Shown piece after piece: positions 22,664 to 35,816 of a DNA stretch of 64,000 nt (the stretch's first letter is position 1; each line of letters opens with the position of its first letter). The DNA is from Hevea brasiliensis. Lineage: Eukaryota > Streptophyta > Magnoliopsida > Malpighiales > Euphorbiaceae. Under the pieces are notes generated by a model. That model saw nothing but the letters and a program-made list of their open reading frames with translations, did no database searches and had not been told where the DNA came from. A program made the position numbers and the translations under genes. The stretch spans positions 22,164,194 to 22,228,193 of the forward strand of contig NC_079505.1 of assembly GCF_030052815.1 (NCBI RefSeq), read 5' to 3'.

Positions 22664-25067
22664 CTTAGCATGCAGATAACATAATACATTTGGTATAAAT
22701 TAGCATTGGACTAGTCAAATTAGTTACCTTCATTGCTTGTATGATTAGTTGATAGATTGTCTTAATCATGACCTAATCTTACTTTAGTAAGATGCAAATA
22801 ATTCAAGAATTGTCCACTTTAATGTACTAATTAAATGCAAAGTACATTTTTAATTGGCTTGAGTAGAAGTGTTTTGGAATCAATTGAATAAAAATAATGA
22901 AAACACTAAAATTTAATATTAAAGAGTGATTTGATATTAACATCTATATAATAAGAAAATATTAGTAAAACATTTAAAAATAGTAGAACTAAAAATTATA
23001 GGAGAATAAAAAAAAAAAAAAGTTTACTCAACAAAAGAAGATTCTAAAACACAATCTTAAAAACACGAGTTTCCAAATTCAATGTATTAGATTTGAAGAG
23101 TGACTTGCCAATAATAAAAAAATAAAAAAAAATAAAAAAATAAGAAAGGAGTTTGGTTATCAAGGACCCAAAAGGAATCTTATTAATAGTAAATTTTAAT
23201 AAATAATTATTTTATTAATAAAAATATATCATAGAGATAAAATTATTTTTAATAAAAAAGAGATTAAATTATATTTTATCAAATTTAAAAGATTAAATTA
23301 TAAACTATTTTATAATTTTTAGTCCTTCATTATTGTTATAAAAATTTTTTTATAGGACCTTTAATTTATTATTTTTATTATTATTATTATCCATTTTGTC
23401 GTTTGACGCAAAACAAAGTGCCAAGTGGATGGCAAAAAGCATCATTTTAACAGATTTAAAAAAAAACAATAATAAATTAGGCAATTTAAAAAAAAATGTA
23501 TTTTATACATTAGATTTTTTATTAAAAATTAATTTTAAACTTTCTATTAAATAAATAATTTTCATACCCAAAAATTCAAAAAGTGAAAGTGTGTTTCATT
23601 TAAATGATGAATAAAAAAGTCATGTTAATTAATTAGGTATAGAGTGTAAAATGAGAAAATTAATTAAAGAGTATACTTTTTTGATAAATTCAAAACTTTT
23701 TAAGCCACTTTGAAACTATGATAATACAAATTTTTATTTTTAAAATTTTACTCCTTTTTCATATTATTATTATTATTATTATTTACAAACTCTGTTGTCA
23801 GTTAAACATGATTTTACTTATAATTATTTTAATGGTCAAATATTTATTTTGTATTATAAAAGATTATGTAAACTATAATTTAGTTATTGAGATTTAGTTA
23901 AAATATAATTTAATTTTTATATTTTTAAAATTAAATAATTTAGTCTATAATATTTTAATAAATGTACAAGTTAGTTTATGTCATTAGAATATTAATTAAG
24001 TTACCATTAATTTTAATAAAAATATCAAAATAATTTTAATTTTATTTTCAATTTGAAAATAATTTAATCACTTAAATTTCATTTTATTAACAATTTAGCA
24101 CTGAAGTTTTATTTTAATAATAATTTAGTTCCTATACTTTTAAAATATGAGTCCAATTAAATTAAAAAATTTTAAATTTAAATTATAATTATTAAAAATA
24201 TAAATTAATTACTTGAAGATTCTTAAAAGCTTTGGTTACTTATAAAATTATTCATATATTTTATAAATTAATCATTAACCGTTAAAACTACTTACAAATA
24301 AGCCCTTATAATTTTGTAAAATAATATGTTTGCTAAATTTAATGGAGATTTAATAGTGATTCTAACAGCAAGACTAACTTGTAGGTTTATTAAAATATCA
24401 AGTGCTAAATTGCTTCGTTTTAAAACTATAAGAATCAAGTTGTAAGTTATTTTAAATCTCGAAGACTAAATTATCTATAAAATAAAAACTTAGGAAATAA
24501 GTTATTTTCAAATTGAAAATAAAGTCAAAGGCATTTTATTCATTTTTGCTATAGCTAATGGTAACTTTACTAAAATTTTAATGGCAGGACTAACTTATAA
24601 GTTTATTAAAATGTGAGACTAAATTATTTGGTTTTAAAACTATAGAGACTAAGTTGTAGGTTTAAGCAAATTTTAAAGGCTAAATTGTAATTTATCTTAA
24701 AAATTTAAAATTTAAATTTTAATAATTTTTCTTCTTTAAAAATTGAAGTTCTAACGTGAAAAAAAAAAAAAATTAATCCCAGTTGCTAAAATAACAGCAT
24801 ACTCACCTAATTTGGATCTGTGTAAGGGAATTAGTTTGAAGAATTTTGTATTAAGAACTAAACAAGAGAGGAGACAAGAATCTTGACCATGATCTCATTG
24901 CCTTCTAAGGTGGACTTGTTAGCCCACATGTTAATCTGATGTACATTTGGGCCTCATGGTCATCTTCTTAAATTATATACCATTTTTTTTTTTAAATTGA
25001 GGCATTCACAATTTATTTATTATTATTTTTTTTTTACATTAACTCTAATTAGTGTTTTATTTATAGG
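22664..25067. other. AT-rich intergenic DNA with microsatellites
   Basis: No coding region is seen. It holds A-runs (23008-23021, 23117-23141), (TTA)n near 23764-23782, and a 23860-24700 segment with repeated phrases of the type ACTAAATTGTAATTTA and TTTTAAAACTATA that looks like old, internally duplicated repeat DNA. Confidence 0.45.
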
Positions 25068-25340
25068 TTGAAGGAGTGGTTTATGAAATGTTACTACTCC
25101 TAACTTTTAGAAATCAAGAGAGCATTTTAACTATATTTAAAAAGATAATACCACTATTTTTATATTTGACAACTAATCTAATTACCAATTTTATTTAAGA
25201 CTTCTACTTTAAATCATTACATAAATAATTAATCACTAATAATTAATATCTAGCAATTAATAATTAGTAAAATAGATAACAGCTACTATAATCACTAATA
25301 GTTATTAAAATTACTAATATTACCGAATAAACTCTTAGAA
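25068..25340 (-). mobile_element. MITE-like element, copy 2 (inverted relative to 55319-55682)
   Basis: The plus strand here aligns with the reverse complement of 55319-55560. Shared stretches include GGAGTGGTTTATGAAA versus GGAGTGGTTCATGAAA, GATAATACCACTATTTTTA versus GATAATACCATTATTTTTA, and ACAGCTACTA. It ends ATATTACCGAATAAACTC, matching the reversed start of the other copy. It has no coding capacity. Confidence 0.6.
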
Positions 25341-26022
25341 TAAATTTCAAATTTCACAAACCTAAAATCGATTTTAATATTAATAAATTAAATTATATTG
25401 ATAATTTTCTCTTAATATATAATAGACTATTTGAAGAGACGATATTGTAAGATTCTAACATTTATTTTTTTTTTCTTAAAATTAATAGAGATTTTATGAG
25501 AAGAGTAAAATTTGTGGCTACACAATGAGAATTAGTTTTTTTTTTAATAATAATAAATAAAAAATAAAACTTAACAACTTAAAAACATTTCTGTATAAAA
25601 TAAATACTCAATAATTGAATTATTGATTTTTTAGTGCCTGACATCACAAATTGTTATCACATCACCTTTAACATGCTGACAAAGTGCAATTATAAATATC
25701 GATTTGGCTTGGTGATTAAATTTGTGTGTAGGCTCTTGATTGTTTTCCTTGAATCCAAGGGTTGAAATGATCAAAAGTCAGTAGTAGATTTCCTTTTTTT
25801 TTTTTTTTAACTTTTTATAAAAAAAAAGGCAATTTCAAATAAGCATTCAATCATTAATATAATGATTGAATACTTATATCATGACCTTTGCTTAGTTTTT
25901 CCCAAGCTTCATTATGTTTATGAATAAAATCACTTAAGTTCAAATCTATAAATAGTAATAATTGCTTTATCAAGACTAATGTATGAAGGAAATACCAAAT
26001 CATGCTACATGTTTAGATTTAT
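25341..26022. other. AT-rich intergenic DNA with a T-run/A-run foldback
   Basis: No gene is seen. A run of T at 25794-25808 and a run of A at 25821-25828 could pair. Confidence 0.4.
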
Positions 26023-28059
26023 TGTTGGCCCCATAAACTCAAAATAACATTGATTTTGATGATAATAAAACTCAAATAAAATCAAACTAAGCATACTTTA
26101 AAGTTCTGTGATAAGAAAGGTGGTGTGTTAAGCCATATTTATAAATAACAATCTCTCAAGGGTAATACATGACGAATCAAAGTGAGAAGAAGATAAGCAG
26201 ATTAACTTCAAACTGCAATGAAGATATATTGAAGGCTTAGAGTTAGAGTTTGAGTTATTAGGTTGTTTGTAAAAAGGTTAGAGAGAGTTGTGCCAAACAA
26301 TCCTATCTTTAACTCATTAATTTTTTAAATATGAAAATCTTGAAAATGTTTTTACTATATTTTAAAGTCTTTAAAAGATCAAATTAATTTTTCAAAATCT
26401 AGTTCAAGGTTTTAAAGTGATTCAGGCTTGGAGGGTTATCAGGATTGCTAACTAATTTGCTACTGATATCTTGTTTGCTAACAAAATTAGTTTGCTATCC
26501 AATTTGCCAATGCTAGTCAAGTTTGTTAGCCAGTTTGCTACTAGTATAAATTCTTTTAGTTTGCTAATTGTACATAGTGGCGAAAAAGGACAAAATAACA
26601 GCTAATTTTTTGAAAAACGTGTATATAATGTTCTAATGAGCCCTCCAACGATTTGAAATTCCTTCAAACTTATGCATCATTTTAATAAGAATATCTTAAA
26701 ATTAAAAATTAAAAATTAATAAAAAAAAACTAAGTATATAGTTTTAGGAACTTAATAGAATTTTCATATATTATATGATGCAAAAAGTTAACAGAAAATT
26801 ATATGTAAAAAATTCAAATCATGGGTTTATACATTAAGCACGTTGCATTTGAAATAACCACATTTAGTTTAGAATAGAATTCTAACAATATTAAAATTTT
26901 GTTTTTGCACTAAATTGATTTTGAGTGTGTTAAAAGTATGTATGGCTTTTTTTCTCATGTGTGTGTAGGATTGCAGGTCTTCCAGGGACACTAACATCCC
27001 AGTTGTGTAATATGAATGCATCCACTTGACTTCTAATATAAACGGTTGGTGAAAAAACAAAAGGGACTGAATTTTGCCTTAGGTTCTATGACTCTATTAG
27101 AATGCATTTTGTCAAGATATCTACTACATCAACTTTGTTAATATTAGAAAGTTTTAATTGATAGGTGAAATTAAAAGATCATTGGTACATGAAAGATAAA
27201 GGTTGTGCTTGGATAAAGGTTGTTCATTGCAAGAAATGTAAAAGATCACATTAAAAAGTAAATCTGTACAGAAAATGTAAATTGAGTGTTTGATTCAAAA
27301 AGTAAATTACGTATAAAGAAATAGTAAAATATGTACAAGAAAATGTGAATGAGAGTTTTGAAAAACTAAAGTTCTGATTTGCTTGAAAATGTATCTATTT
27401 GTAGGAAAACGTAAATTGTTATTGAAAATTAAAGAGTTAATTTATTAGAATTGAAATATTTGCATGAATTGTGTATTGAAAATAAAGACTAATTGCTTGA
27501 AATGTAAAAACAAGATTGGAATTGAAACTAAATACTAGGCTAAAATAAAATTGGTAGTTGAAACTAAAAGGTATTAAAACTCGAGAAAAGTTGATTTAAG
27601 ACAATGTGCTTGTGTTATTGATTGGATTTAGTGTTGTTCTTTGAAATGAAGCTTATAGACTTAGCTTGCTTGGCGACCAAGGATTGCATCTTGAAAGCTT
27701 GGTGACCAAGGATTGCATCTTGAGAACTTGGTGAGCAAGCAAAACTATATCCAATGCATCAGCTTCTACATCCTTAAATGCAACTACTGCATCCAAGAAT
27801 TCAACTTGACATGAAAACCATGTGATTTTGCTACTTGCTATCCAAGTTGCAACAACTTTGCTTCCTCATATGGTGCAACCACTTCCTTGACTTCTTTGAT
27901 TTTAGTAATCAACTACAAGAACTTTATCTACAGCAACATGATCTTAGGAGACCAAATAATAATGTGCTTCATATCCACGTAACAGCTTCCTTATCTTGTG
28001 TAATTGCCTTTTGTTATCCATTAACAAACTCTTGATTTTAGGAACCAACTACTTAAATG
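26023..28059. mobile_element. Possible Ty1/copia LTR remnant and flanking repeat
   Basis: TGTTGGCCCCATAAACTC at 26023, followed by GATTTTGATGATAATAAA, resembles the start of many plant copia (SIRE/Oryco-like) LTRs. I could not find the matching end or a target duplication. Downstream, 26450-26560 has several TTTGCTA phrases, and 27665-27735 has a short tandem duplication of GACCAAGGATTGCATCTTG. A 66-codon plus frame at 27835-28035 shows no domain. Confidence 0.35.
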
Positions 28060-28706
28060 CTCCCCATTTTAAGATAATTTCTACTATTTGATACATATTG
28101 ACTGCAAGTGCATAAGTCATTCAGGTAATATAGAAATGGATATCGTTCTCTTAAGAGTTGACTTTTAAATTGAATTTTTGATGTAAAACAAACTTTGCTG
28201 AAATTGTATTTTAAATCAAACAATTAAAAGAAATTGGGAATTTGAAGTTTAAAATATGAAAATGCAAAATTCAATTTAAATAATTAACTAATTTAATAAT
28301 TGACTAAAATTAAGAAAATATTAAACAATTCAAATCTTTCTTCTTATCACAAAAATGATGTAAGGAGGCTTTTATATCCTCTAACAAAAATTCTAGAATA
28401 GGCTAAATTTAGGACTTGTGTGAGGTCATTACACATGTGTAAGAATTTGCTACATCAGCTGTATTCAGTAAAGTTGCATGGCTGTGTAGGTGCTTGTGCA
28501 AGATCTTATGTAGAATTAGGTCTGAGAAGGATGGGCAAGGATGGACTTGCATAGCCATGTAAGTCCCTATGCAACTATCGATAACTTTTGAGCAATATTG
28601 CACAAGTAGTAGCATGGCCATGCAAGAGGCTGTGTAACTTTCGGCAACTTTGAACAATTTTTTAGTTTTTTACATAAGCAGTTGCACTACCATGCAACTG
28701 CTTGTG
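28060..28706. repeat. Old dispersed repeat, first piece (host of the nested cluster)
   Basis: It contains CTGCAAGTGCATAAGTC and TATCGTTCTCTTAAG, phrases I recognise from a non-coding repeat widespread in plant genomes and often linked to gypsy elements. From 28440 to 28706 it has many short phrases of the type TTGCATGGCTGTG, GTGCAAC and GCATGGCCATGCAAG. The same type of sequence resumes at 32240-32307 and at 45328-45584, showing that LTRs B and E interrupt one repeat. Further sequence after the CACTA element (55168-55310) may be its continuation. Confidence 0.5.
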
Positions 28707-31700
28707 TGTCACACCTTACCCATCCGTAAGGCATAACATGATCCCGTAGTATACCTAATGAATGACCAAACTTCGTCTACTAATAACCCATTAAATACAC
28801 TACAAGGAATTTTAAACATTTTCTTATTTCTTTTTATAGTGGTGAGCACTTTTAACAGGTGTTAAAATTTTTTTTAACTGAAGTGAAACCAAATAACACA
28901 TATGAAGTATCAGTAATTTTTATAAAAATTTTGGCAGAGTGCCGTCTATATTTTGAATAAAACAATTCTTCAAAAACCTGTAAAAACCACTTTCAACAGA
29001 TTTGTTCAATCCCAAACTCCAATAATAGTTCAACACAGATAAATTTCTTAACATTTGTCAACTCAATTCAACATTAATTTTCAGTATTTCCAAAGATAGA
29101 CTACAAAATGGCTGAGTAGTTCAAAAGCTGAGATAAGAAATAATTATATTACAACTTTAGTTTACAACTGCTCAAGACCAAGTACAATATATACATACAG
29201 TGTACATACATTGCAACAAAAATTACAAAAAAGATGGTATACTCAATATACCCGGTAGAATCCCAAAATGTAGCACAAGCAGCCTACTCTGCTGCTCTGT
29301 CTGTCTGTCTACTTGCGATAAGCCAATGTCATAAGAAAATGCGATAAGCCAATGAAAAAGTTATCGGTAAGCCAATGTTTCAATGGTGCACAACATTAAG
29401 AAAATGCAATTTAAAACCATAAACCATAAATCATATAAATTGTGAATACTTAAAATCATAGTTAAATTCAAAAGACATTATGTCATAAAGAATTAAACTT
29501 CATTTCACAATGTCTCAATGAATATCAATAAATCACACACAGCTTAATCATTATTCAAAATTTCAATTAGTCCCAAAAGCCAATGGCTAAAAAGGAATAA
29601 CATAGCTAGCTAGCAATTATATGAGTACTCATCCTATTCGTCCTTAACTGGCACACACCTCAAAACTTCAGCCAGAGAGGGAATTCAAAGCCAATTCGTC
29701 CCACTAGACAAGCTAGCGAGGAATTCAATCAAATATACATGATAGCTGTGGTTTCAAACCATTTACAATATTTTTTAAGCAATAAGTATCCATCAAATTC
29801 CATTCAAATAAATTTTCCACAATTTAAGCAATAACATGCAAATTGTCATAATTTATTTCAATTGAAAATTCAAAAGAAATAACTGTTGTACACAAACCTC
29901 TGATGAATAGCCTCTTGGCCTTGACTCAGTGGTTCTTTCCCCTTCCTTGAGTCTTTGCTAACTGAAACACATAATTTAAAGTGTTTCAGTACTCATTTAA
30001 ATTGTTTCTAACAATAAAGTTCAATAATTAAATTTATTCTAGGGGAATAAATTTTAATGTTACCAATATGTCACATTTTATAGTCCTTTAGTGTTAGTAT
30101 ATGTTATCAATTTCATTTTCAAGTGTATTGCATGTTATTGCAATTTATCAGATTTTGGTATGCTGTTTTGACCTAGCCGAATGACATAGTTCCCTCGGTT
30201 TTCGAGTTCTGGTCAGAATTACAAACTTGTAGGTCTATGTCTTAGTGAACTTTTGCCACAAATTTTAGATCATTTGGAGTTTACTAGACCAAGTTATGAT
30301 CATTTTACTATTGCTGGACAGATTGCACTAAAATGGCAAACTTAGGTCATTTTTAGGTCATTTCCAATTCTAACAGTTTTTATACCTGAACTTGTGCAAG
30401 CATTTTGACTTGCTTATGGTCATTTCTGGGTTTTGCGGTCTCCACAAAAGATGTAGCCCTATGTCTAAGCTTTCCAACCATATAAATTTCAGGTCATTTG
30501 GACTTGTTTTGAGTGAGTTATGGCCAAAATGCTGACTTCTGTTCAAATGGTCAATTTTCAGGTTTGCAATGTCACCAATCTGGATTTGGTCAATTTTCAT
30601 ATCACTTTTTGGACAGAATTTAGGTAGGCTTCCAACATGAAAGTTGGCATATTTTGTGCCTAGTTTTACCTGCAATTGGCCTCATACCAATTGGAGTCAC
30701 ACAATTCTATTTATAGCCTAAAACACATACTGCACTTAACACATTTTTAAAGCACCAAACTAATCACACATTCAACTAGCTATAACTTCATGCCCAAACC
30801 AAATTCTGCATTTGTATCATACCACAACCATTCATTAGTTTACATTATAGTAACTTTGGGCAAAATATAACCAATTGGCAATGCACCATTTACCCTTCCA
30901 TTTCATAATATCCAATTCTAAATAATATATCCACATAATACTCCTAACCAATACATATAACTTCCATCATCGAATTACATACATATTCACTACTGTATCA
31001 TACACATATGCTGCCACTTTTAGTACCATAATTCAACAAACTTTTCATCAGTTTAAACACTTCCAATCTTCATCATGAGGCTGCCCAAGTAACACATATA
31101 CATCAAGCTTCCATTTTAACTTTTCAAACTTATAATTCAAACTATATACATGGTAAATCAACTCTTATACATTTAAGCACTTAAATCAATACCTCAAAAT
31201 ACCATTTACATGAAGAAATAATTCATTAACCTTGATATTCCATGGCTTCCAAAAATAGTACCTTCCAATAACTCATTAAAACCTCAAAGTTTCTTCATAA
31301 ATCAACTCACCACAACACCCACACAAACTTTAATGAATCAAAAATAGAAAATAAGCACTTACTTAATTTGAAGCTTGTTAAAAACTCATCAAAACCTTTC
31401 TTTCTTGCTCCCTAAATGCTGCCCAAGGTGTGGTGATCAACTTTAATGAAGAGAACTAGTGGAAACAATGGCTAAATGAGGAGTGCATGGAGGTTTGTGT
31501 GAGGTTTGGCTATGGAGGATTTTCTTTTGGGAGGTTTTCGGCTGGTTGTTGAGTAAGGTTGAAAATTACAAATTTTTTGTCCCAAATGCTATACATAGGT
31601 CCACTAAAGCTCACTTAGTGGAGCACTAATGGTGATTAAAGTATTAAATTAATCCAAGTTTCCAAATTTGCAATTTTGTTACCATTTCTTTCACTATTAA

Positions 31701-32239
31701 TATAATGTACCACAATTTAATTTTTTTATGACATTTTCAAAGTTTAATATCATTTATTTTTAATGGAAATTTAGGTCAAAAGGCAACTCGGGGTGTCAAT
31801 TGACCAAAATGCCCCTGTTCAGGTTGCATTTTGAATTTTTTGGTAACACCGATTTTTGTCGGTTTTTCGATTTTTCATTTTTCTTTGTACTAATTTATTA
31901 ATTTTTCTTTGACATTTTCTAAGTCAATTATACCTCAATAAATTTTTATTTAAGTCTTAAAAATATTTTCCAGGGTTCCTCGTTGTCCAGGGCTAATCAA
32001 CGGTCCACGCCGCAATTTCCCAGTGCGGTCACCCATCGCTACGGTTTTTAGCTCATTTAACTTAGTCACATTTCATTGCTCTTATTTTTTCCTTATTTTT
32101 CTTGTATTTTCCTCTATTGTATTTCATTATTTCATGTATCCTCATTAACATTTAAGTGTAGTTCCAGGCATTCTAACTGTCTGGACAGACACTAGTCACC
32201 GGAACAGTAGAACACACTACCGAATATAGGGGTGTTACA
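28707..32239. mobile_element. Solo LTR B (3.5 kb)
   Basis: It starts TGTCACACCTTACCC and ends GGGGTGTTACA, flanked by TTGTG at 28702-28706 and 32240-32244. It is the close relative of copy A: both start with a GTAAGGCATAACATGAT block, and both carry the GACAGAGTGCCGTCTAT, AATTGACCAAA and GCGGTCACCCATCGCT blocks. No PBS, polypurine tract or pol motif is found inside. Open frames within it (e.g. 30370-30675 minus) have no domain. Confidence 0.88.
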
Positions 32240-33508
32240 TTGTGCAACTTTTAGTGGGTTTGAAGTTGTCTTTCAAATTCTTGCATAAGCAGTTGTATAA
32301 CCATGCATGTAACGACCCTGGCTATGAGCCGTTACTGGCACTAGGGATCAGGTCAGTTTAAGGCTACTGAAACCCGTAGCAAGCTTAAAACCTGTAAAAC
32401 TTTCATACATTCCTACACCTTACCATTTAAACATACATCAAACCAGTACACCTTAGTCTTTTCACCTATACATAAATATAATAATGGTTCATAATTTAAA
32501 CCTTAACATACATAAGATAAAAAATGTAATGGTTCAACATGCATACCCTTAAAAGGGTTAATATAACATATATATTAGCATACTTAAACAATTATTACAT
32601 AACTCCAATTTCCTTTAATCACCAACACTGTACTATCCATTCATAAATTATATGTCCATTTACCCATAGATCATACATATAGGAAGGGCTAAGAATACCC
32701 ATGATGCTCTCTCTTCAAAGAACTCTTTTAGTCCTGTAACCTTGTACCTGGGGGTTAGGGGAATGGGGTAAGCTTACACAAGCTTAGTGAGTAAACTAAC
32801 CATCATTACCATTATCAATCATTCATACATGAATTCATCATTCATGTGGATTTTTACATCACAAATATTTCATGTAAGATGGACATTATCACTAATAACT
32901 CCCTCAACTTTTCTTTTAAACATGACCTGTGTCATGTACCCAAGGGCAACTATCAGATCTCCCTTTAAGGGCAACGTCAAGATCTCTCCTTAGGATATAC
33001 TTATGGATCCATAACATATGTAACGTTACATAACATAACATGGGGGGAGTAATGGGTCATCCAATATCCATCAATGCACCAACAATAATTTATGCAATTA
33101 TGCAACATTTTCGTGTTCCAAATGCATACATCCTAAATAAATATGACATGATGCATGAGGATGCTCATTAATTACCTGTAAATAGTTTTCATTTTATTAA
33201 GGTTAGAGCTACTCACCTCTTGAAACCTATTAACCTCCTTACTCGAATGGGAGCTATCCTTAGATTCTTACTCTTCCAAATCCCTCAAGCCTGATCCTAT
33301 AAAATCAGATCCTAAAGTGTTATACAAGGCTCTAAAACTCTATACATAATATAAATATCCTATTCTAGACCCTTAGGAACCATGAAATTAAGTTTTGGAA
33401 TCTTGGAATTAAAGGAGAAAATAAGTGGGCAGAACCAAGTTTAGCTGCCGGAGCCTTGGTTTTCGGTTGCTGGACCTTAGAGCATCTGGTGCCCATTTTG
33501 GGCAGTAG

Positions 33509-33915
33509 TATAACACCCCAAAATTTCTGAAAGTAATAGTAATGGGTATCATTAGAAAATAGAAAGGTAATTTATTAAACTTTTAGTGAGAGTTCTATTT
33601 AAATTTGGGCTGGTAAGTGAAGTTTTAAAAGTTGTAGGTTGGCAATTAGGATATTAAAAAAAAGGGACCAAAATGAAATTTTGCTTAAGTGGAAAAGTGA
33701 CAGACCCTTTTTCCTCTTAAAATTAACCCATGTGATCTTATCTATTCTAGCAAATAAAATAAAAAAAAAATAAAAAAAATAAGAAAAAAGAATGGAAGTG
33801 TCTAGAATAATAAAAATATATTTATATATATTATAATAAAACAAAGGAAGAAAGAATTAAAAGTACAGTTGACCAATTTTAGCCTAGAGAAAGAGCACAA
33901 ACGGGAGCTTTCTAG

Positions 33916-33980
<65 letters not shown>

Positions 33981-34455
33981 TAAGAGAGGCACAAATAAGA
34001 GGAGGAAAAAGAGAGAGTGAGAGAGAGAGAGTTTAGCTAACCTGTTTTCTTTCCCTTCCTTTCTCGACCATTTCCTGCTTTTTTCCTCCCAACAAATCTT
34101 TTGTCCTTGCTTCCATTTCTCCAAGATCAGTATAGCTACTAGAATTTCCACCAAGTTATTCTGAAATTAAGTAAGGAAGGAAGATCCCCTGTTGTTTTTA
34201 TGCATTTTCGACAACATGGATGCCCACGTAACCCTTCTATTCTTCCCTTCAAACTATGAAGGAAAAGCTTTTGAGTATGAATTTATATGGATAGAGATGT
34301 GATATTTGTAAGTAGGTACTTACAGTCAGTTTTGTAAGTGATGTAAGATGGATATTGAGCATAAGTTTGATGGTTTTAGATGCTCCAATTGGCTAAACTC
34401 CACAGTCCTAGAAAGCAAAGGAAAAATGATTTTTAGTAGGGATAAGGGTGTGACA
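33509..34455 (+). repeat. 5' LTR of element F
   Basis: It runs from TATAACACCCCAAAAT to GGGTGTGACA. It includes (AAT)n at about 33917-33980 and a GA-rich tract at 34011-34031. The long low-complexity minus frame over the (AAT)n tract is not a gene. Confidence 0.9.
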
Positions 34456-34458
34456 TTT

Positions 34459-34475
34459 AGTGGTATTAGAGCTTA
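34459..34475 (+). other. Primer binding site of element F
   Basis: AGTGGTATTAGAGCTT follows the 5' LTR end by three bases. It matches the initiator tRNA-Met site TGGTATCAGAGC with one change (C to T). Confidence 0.8.
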
Positions 34476-35816
34476 GGTTATAAATTCTGTAGACTCTTAA
34501 TGATGATTTGTGCTTGGGTAAGTGAGGTATTTGGCATTGCTAATGACTAAAGTATTAAGAATTAAACCTGTGGCAATAATTAAACAATTAGAGTTTGGTC
34601 TTGTAAGGTGATATTAAGAGATTACAAGTTTTGCATTGATCTAGAAGTGTGTTAATTGTCAAGTTACTTTTAATTAGTTGAAGGGTTGGAATCCTAACTA
34701 AAAGGGTTATACTATGAAATTTACTTATGGGAGATATTCTAAAAGAAAAGCGGAAATTTGAATATGAAAGAAAAACTTGAAAAGTATGAATGTGGTTAGT
34801 TAACATGAAGATAAGAAGGGAGGCAGTGAATAATAAATTGAAAGGATAAAAGTTAAAGTAGTAGTTTTATAATGATATTTATGTAAAATTAGAGTTAGAT
34901 GTGTTATGTGATCATAATATGCCTTATGATTAGGATTTGATTATGCTACTTTAGGTAGTGTAGAATTATTTTTGACAAAACCATGATGATAAATAGGAAC
35001 TTAAGTGACAATTATGATGCTTTCTGAGTTATTGCTATTAAATTCATGATATTGAGGAGTAAGAGAGAAATTAATAATATGAGAGCTTGATTCGAATATT
35101 TTATCATGAAATATGCATAACAGAGGAGTTGTATAAAAGAATTATTGGTTTTATGAATATGGTATAAGACATGTTACTATGTGAATGTTAGCAGTAAAAG
35201 GAAATTCATATGTGCAATCATGTTAGGAATATTCAAGTATTAAGTATCATTTGGAAATTTGAAGGGATATTTGGTTTTAATGAGCATTATGGTGAATAAA
35301 GGTGGATTAAGAGCCTTGTTACATTTTTATATGTACCTGTTAGATCACCCTTTGATGACAAGGTTTATATTTCAACATTATACTGTCTTTGGGATAGCGC
35401 TTGACATACACATAGCCTTTGGGCCATATATCAGATGGTCACCCTTTAGAGGCAGCTTTGCACATGCATATGACTAGTTGGTTATTATTTGCCCCTTAGA
35501 GTGATGCTAACAAGATCATCATTATCATTAGAGTCAATTAACATCAGTATCAGCATCAGCATAACCATCACTAAATAGTCATTTTCACGGAGTCAGCATT
35601 TACTCCTTTAAGCAGATGCCAGCTTGTTTGCCCTTTGGGGGCTGCTCTGTGCATTGTGTATGACCAGTATATTGCTTCCATAAATTAGGATGCTAGCATT
35701 TTCTCTTTGGGGGGCCAGATCATCAATGCAACCCAAAGATGCCATCAGATCTAATAGGATACATATATGAGTATATAGGGATTTATGCCTTGGAAATTAT
35801 TTTAGAGTAAATATTT
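34476..35816 (+). other. Internal non-coding region of element F, left part
   Basis: I find no gag or pol motif. The only sizeable frame (35259-35477, 72 codons) shows no domain. Two loosely similar stretches occur near 35430-35490 and 35618-35670 (CCTTTAGAGGCAGCTTTG versus CCTTTGGGGGCTGCTCTG, each followed by TATGACYAGT). The region ends at the TATTT target site of solo LTR C. Confidence 0.6.

Noticed and set aside
33912..34154. 80-codon minus frame ending in poly-Ile
   Set aside because: It is the (AAT)n tract inside the 5' LTR of element F.
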